This document shows positions 1-4,366 of a stretch of 7,910 bases of DNA, piece by piece; position 1 is the stretch's first letter; each line of letters opens with the position of its first letter. This DNA is from Candidatus Latescibacterota bacterium (GTDB lineage: Bacteria; Latescibacterota; UBA2968; UBA8231), in assembly GCA_022825185.1 (NCBI GenBank), contig JAJDYK010000234.1, positions 1 through 7,910 of the forward strand, given 5' to 3'. Under the pieces are notes generated by a model. That model had not been told where the DNA came from, did no database searches, and saw nothing but the letters and a program-made list of their open reading frames with translations. A program made the translations under genes and the position numbers.

Positions 1-521
1 GCTGCCGCCCGAGCGACACACTGCTCTAACCACGCCGCCTCGGTCTGACCAGTTGGTGGCTGCATCAACGGCGCAAATGGCAGCAAGCCTACAAATTCGC
101 GGTCGAGCACGGCTTGACCGGCGAGTTGGCTCAGGCGGATCACCTTATACTGAACGAGGATTTGGTAGCCGGGATGCTCCTGGAGGTAGTAGCCCGGATC
201 GCGTCGTCCTGCGGTCGGGCGCAGGTAGAAGACGTGGGCGTACACCGGCAAGTCGTAGTGCTCGATACTGCGGCCGATGTAGCCGGCCATGCGGCGAGGC
301 ATGGCCGGGTGGTCGGTGGTTTGAAACTCGTGGTGGACTAAGGCGTCCTCGCCGGCGATGCGCACGCGGAGGAGGCTGTCGGTGCGGCGGGCTTTGACGA
401 TGGGCTGCTCGCTCTCTAGCACTTCGACGTCTTCTATGTCGTCGCGCTGGAGGGCAAAGCGGGCGAAGTCAGCCGGGTAGGTTTGGATCAGGTGCTTGGA
501 AACGGTGTCGATTTCGGCCAT
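1..521 (-). CDS. Rpn/DUF4351-type PD-(D/E)XK nuclease-like protein, C-terminus cut by window edge
   Basis: An open frame of 173 codons starts at the ATG at 521-519 and runs off the left edge without a stop. It begins MAEIDTVSKHLIQTYPADFA and matches in layout the Rpn-like/DUF4351 proteins common in cyanobacteria and other environmental bacteria, which are related to recombination-promoting nucleases and transposase-like PD-(D/E)XK enzymes. Visible candidates for the catalytic core are D48 (in RRTDSLL) and E65-F-Q67 (in HHEFQT), spaced as in this superfamily. Further family-like stretches are RMAGYIGRSIEHY, VFYLRP and a late VIRL. No strong Shine-Dalgarno precedes the ATG, although the protein aligns well from there. 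A perfect 16-bp palindrome lies 18 bases upstream. The family call comes from motif recall, not a search. Whether the protein is enzymatically active is unknown. Confidence 0.8.
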   Translation of the reverse strand, partial: MAEIDTVSKHLIQTYPADFARFALQRDDIEDVEVLESEQPIVKARRTDSLLRVRIAGEDALVHHEFQTTDHPAMPRRMAGYIGRSIEHYDLPVYAHVFYLRPTAGRRDPGYYLQEHPGYQILVQYKVIRLSQLAGQAVLDREFVGLLPFAPLMQPPTGQTEAAWLEQCVARAA

Positions 522-734
522 GGCGATCTATCAATTAGGGATATTGCAATATCCATGCCAAAGCGGCAGCACAGTGGGGAGGACAGGGCCGTGCCGGGTT
601 CGACTGTATCGGACACAACCCATGAGTGCAACCTTTAGGGACTAGCATAGCTAAATTCAAATCTCTGCTGCCCGTAGATATTTGGTCCTCCCTATCTGCC
701 TATTCGGCACCCGACGCTTGGGATAGGTCAGATC
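522..734. other. Non-coding stretch without a recognisable gene
   Basis: Apart from the palindrome at 539-554, I see no supported gene, tRNA or terminator here. No frame reads as a continuation of the cystathionine gamma-synthase remnant that begins around 735, so the missing N-terminal part of that gene has been lost rather than merely frameshifted. Confidence 0.5.
539..554. promoter_or_regulatory. Perfect 16-bp palindrome upstream of the Rpn-like gene, possible operator
   Basis: GGATATTGCAATATCC is its own reverse complement with no spacer. It sits 18 bases upstream of the start codon of the minus-strand Rpn-like gene, where a repressor site could lie. A TTGGCA stands just upstream of it in the direction of transcription, but I could not find a convincing -10 box at the right spacing. 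The regulatory role is therefore only inferred from position and symmetry. Confidence 0.3.
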
Positions 735-1045
735 GGGAGTCACCGTCTCCCCGAGCCGGCACAACGGCTGTTTGCCGGGGCGGGTGGGGTGTTGAGCTTT
801 GAGCTGCACGGGGGCGTGGAGGCCGCCGAGCGGTTGCTGTCCAAGCTGGTTCTGCCGGCGTCAGCCCCCAGTCTCGGCGGGGTCGAAACCCTCATCACGC
901 GGCCAGTCACACGTCGCACAACGGCTTGAGTCGAGAGGAGCTAGCGGCCATAGGTATAGCCGACGGCTTGGTGCGAGTGGCGTGCGGCATTGAAGCCGCC
1001 GAGGATTTGTGCGCGGATTTTGGGGAGGCGTTGGTTGGGGTGTAG
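735..1045 (+). pseudogene. C-terminal remnant of a cystathionine gamma-synthase / methionine gamma-lyase family gene, frameshifted
   Basis: The frame through 741-908 reads [19 protein letters not shown], then [16 protein letters not shown]. These are hallmark C-terminal segments of the PLP-dependent Cys/Met metabolism family (trans-sulfuration and methionine-degrading lyases). Homology then continues in another frame from 911: [19 protein letters not shown], then [14 protein letters not shown], ending at a TAG at 1043-1045. A single lost base near 909-911 joins the two, restoring the family's usual P-A/V-T-T-S-H. Only about 100 of the usual 390-400 residues remain, and the PLP lysine region is absent, so the gene is dead. 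It is the only recognisable former gene on the plus strand. Substrate specificity cannot be told from this fragment. Confidence 0.85.
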
Positions 1046-1063
1046 GGTCGCTAGGAGGGAATT

Positions 1064-1132
1064 ATGGAAGCAGCAATACAAGCCGCTCGGGTCCTTATCG
1101 TTAGTATCTTTGCCGCCCAGAGTCGTTGCTGA
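1064..1132 (+). other. Tiny 22-residue open frame behind a perfect Shine-Dalgarno, possible remnant gene start
   Basis: AGGAGG at 1053-1058 lies five bases before an ATG at 1064, only 8 bases after the stop of the cystathionine gamma-synthase remnant. The frame begins MEAAIQAARVLIVSIFAA and stops at 1130-1132. The placement is what one expects for the next gene of a former plus-strand operon, broken soon after its start. The peptide matches nothing I recognise, and it runs tail-to-tail into the 3' end of the minus-strand gene at 1101-1535. It may equally be a chance frame. Confidence 0.3.
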
Positions 1133-1535
1133 GAGAGTTCCTCCGCAGTACATCCTGTGTCTCTTTTACTAATAGTTGGCGGACCTCATACTCGAAGGCT
1201 GCGTGCCGAACAGCCATTTCGAGTTGCGGGGTGCTACCAAACTCTTCTCCCACTAGCTTTTTAACGTACGGCCCGTACTGCCGCGCACGTTCATTTACTG
1301 ACTCGATCTTGTACCAGTTGGCTGTCTCGCCTGCCTTCGTGAACTGCCGAACCCTAGCAACCGACATTGTTGGGTCTCTTCTGTGGGGATTCCGCTGCTT
1401 ATTATCGTAAATTGATAGACGATGAATTGATAAATGCCCCGGTTCGCTCGACACTACCGCTTCAAAATAGCGAAGTTTTTCGGCTAGCTGCCTGATGACC
1501 CTCTCTGTCATCGTCTCTGTCGTCCACTGTCGCAT
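1101..1535 (-). CDS. Hypothetical protein, 144 residues
   Basis: I do not recognise this protein. The ATG at 1535 is preceded by AAGGAG at proper spacing, which supports the full-length start. A second in-frame ATG (residue 57, at 1367, after AGAAGAGA) could give a shorter product. The sequence is soluble and highly charged, with no signal peptide or membrane segment. The first 50 residues (MRQWTTETMTERVIRQLAEK...) are helical and then become basic (KQRNPHRRDP). The second half, including GETANWYKIESVNERARQYG and AAFEYEVRQLLVKETQ, looks like a separate helical domain. It follows the ankyrin gene by 56 bases on the same strand and may be cotranscribed. The change of character around residues 45-56 raises the possibility of a fusion, or of an upstream extension that is not real. 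Confidence 0.6.
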   Translation of the reverse strand: MRQWTTETMTERVIRQLAEKLRYFEAVVSSEPGHLSIHRLSIYDNKQRNPHRRDPTMSVARVRQFTKAGETANWYKIESVNERARQYGPYVKKLVGEEFGSTPQLEMAVRHAAFEYEVRQLLVKETQDVLRRNSLSNDSGRQRY

Positions 1536-1591
1536 ACTTTCTCCTTTTGGCTCGGGTTGTGTTCTGCCTCGACCATATCAAGCGTCAGCCT

Positions 1592-1837
1592 TCACCGTCG
1601 GGCACCGTAACGACGCAAGACCTCGGTGGCCTCAGACGCATTCTCACGTGCCGCATAGTGCAGTGGCGTACGGCCATCATTGTCTTTGGCGTGGACGTCT
1701 TCTCCCCGTTCTATCAAGTGCTCGGTGACCCCCGAGAAACCTGACTTCGCCGCTAAATGCAGTGACGTACGGCCCTCATCGTCGTCGCAGCCGAGGCTCC
1801 CGAAGAGCAAAGCCAAAATGAGTATTTTCCACATCAT
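1592..1837 (-). CDS. Small ankyrin-repeat protein with lipoprotein-like signal peptide
   Basis: The protein has 81 residues from the ATG at 1837. A TTG further upstream would add 13 residues, but the ATG is immediately followed by a clear signal sequence (MMWKILILALLFGSLGC) and is preceded by a purine-rich AAGGAAAGAGA. The cysteine at residue 17 could be lipidated. However, the residue at -3 is Ser rather than the usual Leu, so the lipobox is imperfect. Residues 18-81 form about two ankyrin repeats, with GRTSLHLAAKSG and GRTPLHYAAREN as the two A-helix motifs and GEDVHAKDNDG as the linking hairpin. Two repeats are fewer than usually needed for a stable solenoid, so the protein may be a truncated member or need a partner. 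It would act at the cell envelope, presumably binding protein. Partner unknown. Confidence 0.75.
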   Translation of the reverse strand: MMWKILILALLFGSLGCDDDEGRTSLHLAAKSGFSGVTEHLIERGEDVHAKDNDGRTPLHYAARENASEATEVLRRYGARR

Positions 1838-1931
1838 AGCTGTCTCTTTCCTTAGATTTATCGGTACTAAACCCAACGCCGGCGGAAACCACGATAAGTT
1901 TCCACTTCCATGTCATCCATGTATCACTCGG

Positions 1932-2165
1932 TCAGAGTGAATCTAAAAACTCCTCTATACCGACATTCCCCAACTTTAGGCTATCCCCTAGCGTCCATTT
2001 ATCGATTTCCTTATGGTTGGGAAGAACGATTACATCCTCTGGACCTGTAGGATGTGGTCGCTTAAGTACAATATGGCTGCCCTTCTGCCGGACAAAGTAA
2101 AAGCCCAAGCGCTCAAGAGCACGCTGGGCTTTTCTAGCTGAGATTCCAGAAGGAAGGCTAGGCAA
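1932..2165 (-). CDS. hicA: HicA-family toxin (mRNA interferase)
   Basis: The protein has 77 residues of the HicA/YcfA fold, a double-stranded-RNA-binding-like toxin that cleaves mRNA. ISARKAQRALERLGFYFVRQ followed by KGSHIVLKRP carries the active-site histidine (H31) in the conserved G-S-H. PNHKEIDKWTL and the C-terminal helix IEEFLDSL complete the family pattern. The start is a TTG at 2165, eight bases inside the end of hicB. No ATG or GTG fits the N-terminus, and family members begin at this point (M-P-x-L-P). No separate ribosome binding site is apparent, so translation is probably coupled to hicB. The antitoxin-first order is one of the two known hic arrangements. All expected motifs are present, so the toxin is likely functional. 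Confidence 0.9.
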   Translation of the reverse strand: MPSLPSGISARKAQRALERLGFYFVRQKGSHIVLKRPHPTGPEDVIVLPNHKEIDKWTLGDSLKLGNVGIEEFLDSL

Positions 2166-2364
2166 GGTGAAGCGTCTGATGTGAAGAGTCTGTGACTTCT
2201 TCTAAGTACAGCTCGGTAGCCTCCTTGAGATTTTTCAATGCCTCCTCCTCAGTCTTTCCTTGGCTAACCGTGCCTACCTGGGGGCAACGGGCGACGAATA
2301 AAGGCAAATCTTCGCTCTTGGTTATTACGGCTGTAAAACGCGTGGGCACAGGTCGCTCCTCCAT
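2158..2364 (-). CDS. hicB: HicB-family antitoxin, short form
   Basis: The protein has 68 residues in the single-domain HicB fold (partial RNase H-like) that neutralises HicA. FTAVITKSEDLPLFVARCPQ, VGTVSQGKTEEEALKNLKEA and TELYLEE are diagnostic. It ends soon after that fold and has no helix-turn-helix or ribbon-helix-helix domain, so it may not bind its own promoter, unlike longer HicB proteins. Start choice: the ATG at 2364 lacks a good ribosome binding site. A GTG five codons later (2349) is preceded by GGAGG at about 8 bases and would start right at the conserved P-T-R-F, so it is a credible alternative. The gene overlaps hicA by 8 bases and lies 37 bases downstream of a good promoter. Confidence 0.88.
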   Translation of the reverse strand: MEERPVPTRFTAVITKSEDLPLFVARCPQVGTVSQGKTEEEALKNLKEATELYLEEVTDSSHQTLHLA

Positions 2365-2401
2365 TTAGGGCTGCGAATATGACTTGACCCGTTTAAAAAT
2401 T

Positions 2402-2430
2402 ATGATACTGAACAGACCTAAGCGAATCAA
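2402..2430 (-). promoter_or_regulatory. Sigma-70-type promoter for hicBA
   Basis: Read on the minus strand, TTGATT (2430-2425) is followed after exactly 17 bases by TATCAT (2407-2402). That gives four of six matches at -35 and five of six at -10. It lies in an AT-rich spacer between the rraA stop and hicB, about 37 bases before the hicB ATG, the expected place for a promoter that expresses the TA pair independently of rraA. Transcription start is inferred only. Confidence 0.5.
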
Positions 2431-2480
2431 GCGTCGTTGGATAAAACTGAATTACGTGGTCGTCTATAAGCGTCCAACAA

Positions 2481-3119
2481 TCACAGTATCCCGTATCGGT
2501 CAAAAACCTCCCTCGGCGACTTCCCAGCAGCCAGCTCATCGCGCACAACATTTTCTCCGGCGAGCTTTTCCATAGCCTTTTTGTGGACTTCGCCTTTGAT
2601 CGCCGCCGGAATCACTGCCACTCCATCGTAGTCGGCTAGAATAAAATCGCCAGGGTGAACCTGTACGCCACCGCAGGCGATAGGTTGGTTGATCGTTTTG
2701 GCGAGGATGCGGCCCGCCGAGTCGAGCGGCGAATACCCTTTGCAGAAGCAGTGGTAGCCCATGGCGTTCATCTGGCGCACATCGCGGACTAAGCCGTCGG
2801 TGAGCACGGATTCAACGCCGCGAGCTTGGGCAGCCGTGGAGAGAAGCTCGCCCCAAAGACCAGAGCGCTCTTCGCCATTAGTGGCAATGACGAAAACGTC
2901 GCCGGGGCTAGCTTGATCGTAGGCGGCAAAAATTTGGCCGTAGGGATCAGGATCGGAGCTAGTATCGGCGTACGCGTCGATGGTGAGAGCCGGACCAGCA
3001 ATAAAGGCGTCGGAACGACTGGGCCGGATATCGGGCATCATGGCCTGATCGCGGTAGCCGAGTTGGTCCATGATGTCGGTAACTAAAGCCGAGTAGATAG
3101 GCTTCCATTCGTCGTACAT
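2481..3119 (-). CDS. RraA-family aldolase (4-hydroxy-4-methyl-2-oxoglutarate/4-carboxy-4-hydroxy-2-oxoadipate aldolase type)
   Basis: The protein has 212 residues from the ATG at 3119, which follows AGGAG at good spacing. A TTG 33 bases upstream is less likely. The fold is that of the RraA-like class II pyruvate aldolases, metal-dependent enzymes that cleave 4-hydroxy-2-oxo acids to pyruvate or decarboxylate oxaloacetate. The diagnostic acidic-x20-R-D pattern is present as E91 and R112-D113 (GVESVLTDGLVRDV). Other family segments are SPGDVFVIATNGEE, GVQVHPGDFILADYDGVAVI and the N-terminal YSALVTDIMDQLG. Family members annotated as regulators of RNase E are now mostly viewed as aldolases. The neighbouring sugar-acid genes favour a catabolic role here, but the substrate is unknown. 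A copy of its first codons occurs at 4313-4366, suggesting that the gene once lay directly behind the dehydrogenase gene. Confidence 0.88.
   Translation of the reverse strand: MYDEWKPIYSALVTDIMDQLGYRDQAMMPDIRPSRSDAFIAGPALTIDAYADTSSDPDPYGQIFAAYDQASPGDVFVIATNGEERSGLWGELLSTAAQARGVESVLTDGLVRDVRQMNAMGYHCFCKGYSPLDSAGRILAKTINQPIACGGVQVHPGDFILADYDGVAVIPAAIKGEVHKKAMEKLAGENVVRDELAAGKSPREVFDRYGIL
3069..3107. repeat. Direct repeat R, copy in intact rraA
   Basis: This is the 5' end of rraA (codons for W-K-P to I-M). It is repeated in the same orientation at 4313-4351 with three mismatches in 39 bases, and the two copies flank the DUF1016/TA island. Confidence 0.85.
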
Positions 3120-3121
3120 TT

Positions 3122-3217
3122 TTAATCTCCTAGTTCCCTTAAGTGCAACCAACTTAATTGTCGTATCAGCGATACGACTATCTCAGGATCGGGGAAACAG
3201 TCGGCAAAACGGATCAT
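3122..3217 (-). pseudogene. 31-codon DUF1016 (YhcG) fragment between vapC and rraA
   Basis: The frame starts with an ATG immediately after the vapC stop (TAG-ATG) and ends with TAA two bases before the rraA ATG. It reads MIRFADCFPD, PEIVVSLIRQLSWL and HLREL. This is a close match to the second core segment of DUF1016/YhcG nucleases (family pattern M-I-R-F-A-E-x-F-P-D-x-x-I-V-x-x-L-x-R-Q-L-S-W-x-H). It is only about a tenth of the usual 340-370 residues and lacks the C-terminal nuclease domain. The fragment also supplies the rraA ribosome binding site. It could still be translated as a coupled micro-ORF, but I read it as a remnant or repeat element. Confidence 0.75.
3157..3181. repeat. 25-bp near-palindrome D inside the DUF1016 fragment
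   Basis: The arms are ATTGTCGTATCA and CGATACGACTAT around a central G, with 10 of 12 positions pairing. On the minus strand it encodes I-V-V-S-L-I-R-Q and the first base of L. It is one of four equally long palindromes in the window. Confidence 0.75.
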
Positions 3218-3649
3218 CTACTTGTCCGTTTCTGGCCTCTCTTGTAGCCGCATAACCGCCTCGCGTGGTGCGACGACTGGGATACCTTCGACATGGTTAA
3301 GGTCCAGCATATGGGTTTTGTCCCCAGAAACGATCAGGTCTGCTCGGCCAGCAATTCCCGTAGCCAAGATTGGATTATCTTTTGGGTCCGGCGACAGATG
3401 TACGGTCGGCAGTTCGCTGACAACCACCCCGACCGATTCCAGAGTGTAGAGCAGGTCAGCGGCCTCCCCAGGAAGGATGCATTGCTTTAGATGATCGCGG
3501 CTCAAGACTTCCCGCAGCTCCTCGATCTGGTAAGTAGAGGTGACTAGCGTGAAGTTCTTGCGTTTGACGATAGCCAACAAACGGCCAGGCGAGCCTTTCC
3601 CCGAGATTAACGCACTCACGAGGACGTTGGTGTCAAGAACGATCCGCAC
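3218..3649 (-). CDS. vapC: PIN-domain toxin (VapC-like ribonuclease, COG1569 type)
   Basis: The protein has 143 residues forming a complete PIN domain. D6 lies in MRIVLDTNVLVSAL, E43-E44 in QIEELREVL, D88/D91 in DPKDNPILATGI, and D110 in DLIVSGDKTHML. These acidic residues coordinate Mg2+ for RNA cleavage. The family is the 'putative TA system toxin component, PIN family', a VapC relative whose targets are not established. It overlaps the preceding antitoxin gene by 17 bases, the usual coupled arrangement. The C-terminal tail (AVMRLQERPETDK) follows the normal end of the domain, and its last 35 bases recur at 4281-4315. The tail may therefore have been acquired by rearrangement. All catalytic residues are intact, so activity is likely. 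Confidence 0.88.
   Translation of the reverse strand: MRIVLDTNVLVSALISGKGSPGRLLAIVKRKNFTLVTSTYQIEELREVLSRDHLKQCILPGEAADLLYTLESVGVVVSELPTVHLSPDPKDNPILATGIAGRADLIVSGDKTHMLDLNHVEGIPVVAPREAVMRLQERPETDK
3219..3253. repeat. Direct repeat T, copy at the 3' end of vapC
   Basis: The 35 bases covering the last codons and part of the stop of vapC recur in the same orientation at 4281-4315 with three mismatches. Identity stops right at the stop codon. Confidence 0.85.
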
Positions 3650-3869
3650 GAACTTGAGCTACAGCTTCGTCAGCGAGGGCTTGGGCTTCCTCGGCCGAGA
3701 GGTGCTTGTTGCGTTCCCAGATGGAGTCAACAGTCTCCCAAAAAATCGCTTGGCGGACCGCACGGGTGACAAAGCGCGATAGGTCACCCCTTTTCCCACC
3801 CGTTCGGGCCAAATAGCTCCGAACGGTGCGGTCCGTATCCTCCGAGACGACGATATTCCAACGGGTCAT
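3633..3869 (-). CDS. Ribbon-helix-helix antitoxin paired with the PIN toxin
   Basis: The protein has 78 residues from the ATG at 3869, which follows AGAGAGG at six bases. An upstream in-frame start would add 18 hydrophobic residues without a ribosome binding site and is rejected. The N-terminus TRWNIVVSEDTDRTVRSYLA gives the short beta strand and first helix of a CopG/MetJ-type domain. GDLSRFVTRAVRQAIF is the second helix. The acidic C-terminal half, with ERNKHLSAEEAQALADEA, would wrap the toxin. By analogy with other TA pairs it should repress its own operon as a dimer and neutralise the PIN protein encoded by the overlapping next gene. The pairing and size support this call, but the exact antitoxin family is not certain. 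Confidence 0.82.
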   Translation of the reverse strand: MTRWNIVVSEDTDRTVRSYLARTGGKRGDLSRFVTRAVRQAIFWETVDSIWERNKHLSAEEAQALADEAVAQVRADRS

Positions 3870-3972
3870 CAATAGCCTCTCTTTAAGTTTCGCAATGAGG
3901 AATAGAAAATTTCCTGAGATCAAGAACGTACTCTAGATTGATAACAGACAAAAGACAAGTACGACCAGCCCA

Positions 3973-3997
3973 ATTGTCGCCACACTGTGGCGACAAT
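3973..3997. repeat. 25-bp perfect palindrome A in the YhcG pseudogene
   Basis: The arms are ATTGTCGCCACA and TGTGGCGACAAT around a single central C, with all 12 positions paired. On the minus strand it encodes I-V-A-T-V-W-R-Q of the second DUF1016 core repeat. Confidence 0.85.
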
Positions 3998-4080
3998 CTT
4001 CCCATCTGGGAAATGCTCGGCAAAGCGAATTATGTGGCGAAGATTCGTTGCCGAAAACCCGGTTCCAAACCTGCTCACCA

Positions 4081-4105
4081 ATTATCGCGACAACGTCGCG
4101 ACAAT
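4081..4105. repeat. 25-bp near-palindrome B in the YhcG pseudogene
   Basis: The arms are ATTATCGCGACA and CGTCGCGACAAT around a central A, with 10 of 12 pairing. It encodes I-V-A-T-L-S-R of the first DUF1016 core repeat. One of the two mismatches is the same base change that turned the expected CAA (Gln) codon into the TAA stop. Confidence 0.8.
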
Positions 4106-4279
4106 CTCCTTTCCGTAGTCAGCTCGTTGTCCTTGAAGAATCTCGCTATCCCTGTATTGACGGTCTGAGCAACTCCCGCACGGGTCTGCTCAATCATGCT
4201 CTGCACGTCGGCAAACAAGCCGTCCGGCGTATCAATAATATCTAAATGTTCGTCGCTCATATCTGATCCTGCTGAAAAT

Positions 4280-4366
4280 TTACTTGTCCGTTTCTAGCTT
4301 CCCTTGTAGCCGCATGATATCAGTAACTAAAGCCGAGTAGATAGGTTTCCACTGGTTACGCGTCAT
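4280..4366 (-). pseudogene. Chimeric remnant: rraA 5' end joined to the vapC 3' tail
   Basis: The 28-codon frame starts 11 bases inside the end of the dehydrogenase gene. Its first part, QWKPIYSALVTDIM, is nearly identical to the start of the intact rraA (EWKPIYSALVTDIM). From the next codon it reads RLQGKLETDK and stops, matching the vapC tail RLQERPETDK. At the DNA level, 4313-4351 matches 3069-3107 with 3 differences in 39 bases. 4281-4315 matches 3219-3253 with 3 in 35. The two matches share the trinucleotide CAT (ATG on the coding strand), so the join looks like a microhomology junction. The product cannot be functional as an aldolase. Confidence 0.85.

Larger units (their letters stand above)
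3920..4260 (-). pseudogene. yhcG: Decayed DUF1016/YhcG nuclease gene (N-terminal half only, with stop and internal deletion)
   Basis: From the ATG at 4260 the frame gives SPDGL-like TPDGLFADVQSMIEQTRAGV, then AQTVNTG, the DUF1016 N-terminus. About ten codons of the usual L-Y-W-x-I-G-x-R-I segment are missing. Homology resumes in another frame at 4150 with SEILQGQRADYGKEIVATLS, then R and an in-frame TAA at 4084-4082 where the family has Gln. It continues with LVSRFGTGFSATNLRHIIRF, AEHFPDGKIVATVWRQLGW, and fades near 3949. The frame closes at 3920. The entire C-terminal PD-(D/E)XK nuclease domain is gone. A weak AGGA precedes the start. The lesions (deletion with frameshift, nonsense codon, truncation) make it nonfunctional. 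The two I-V-A-T repeats carry 25-bp palindromes. Confidence 0.85.

Noticed and set aside
53..397. Plus-strand open frames of 114 and 75 codons near the left edge
   Set aside because: They are shadows of the edge-truncated minus-strand Rpn-like gene, which carries the recognisable motifs.
588..625. GGTTCGA motif resembling a tRNA or tmRNA T-loop
   Set aside because: The flanking bases do not form the five-pair stem, and no acceptor or anticodon arm could be found.
941..1153. 70-codon minus-strand open frame
   Set aside because: It is antisense to the cystathionine gamma-synthase remnant, whose peptide homology is strong, and it overlaps the end of the 144-residue gene.
3870..3923. N-terminal extension of the ribbon-helix-helix antitoxin (18 hydrophobic residues)
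   Set aside because: The internal ATG at 3869 has a good ribosome binding site and begins the domain directly. The extension has neither.
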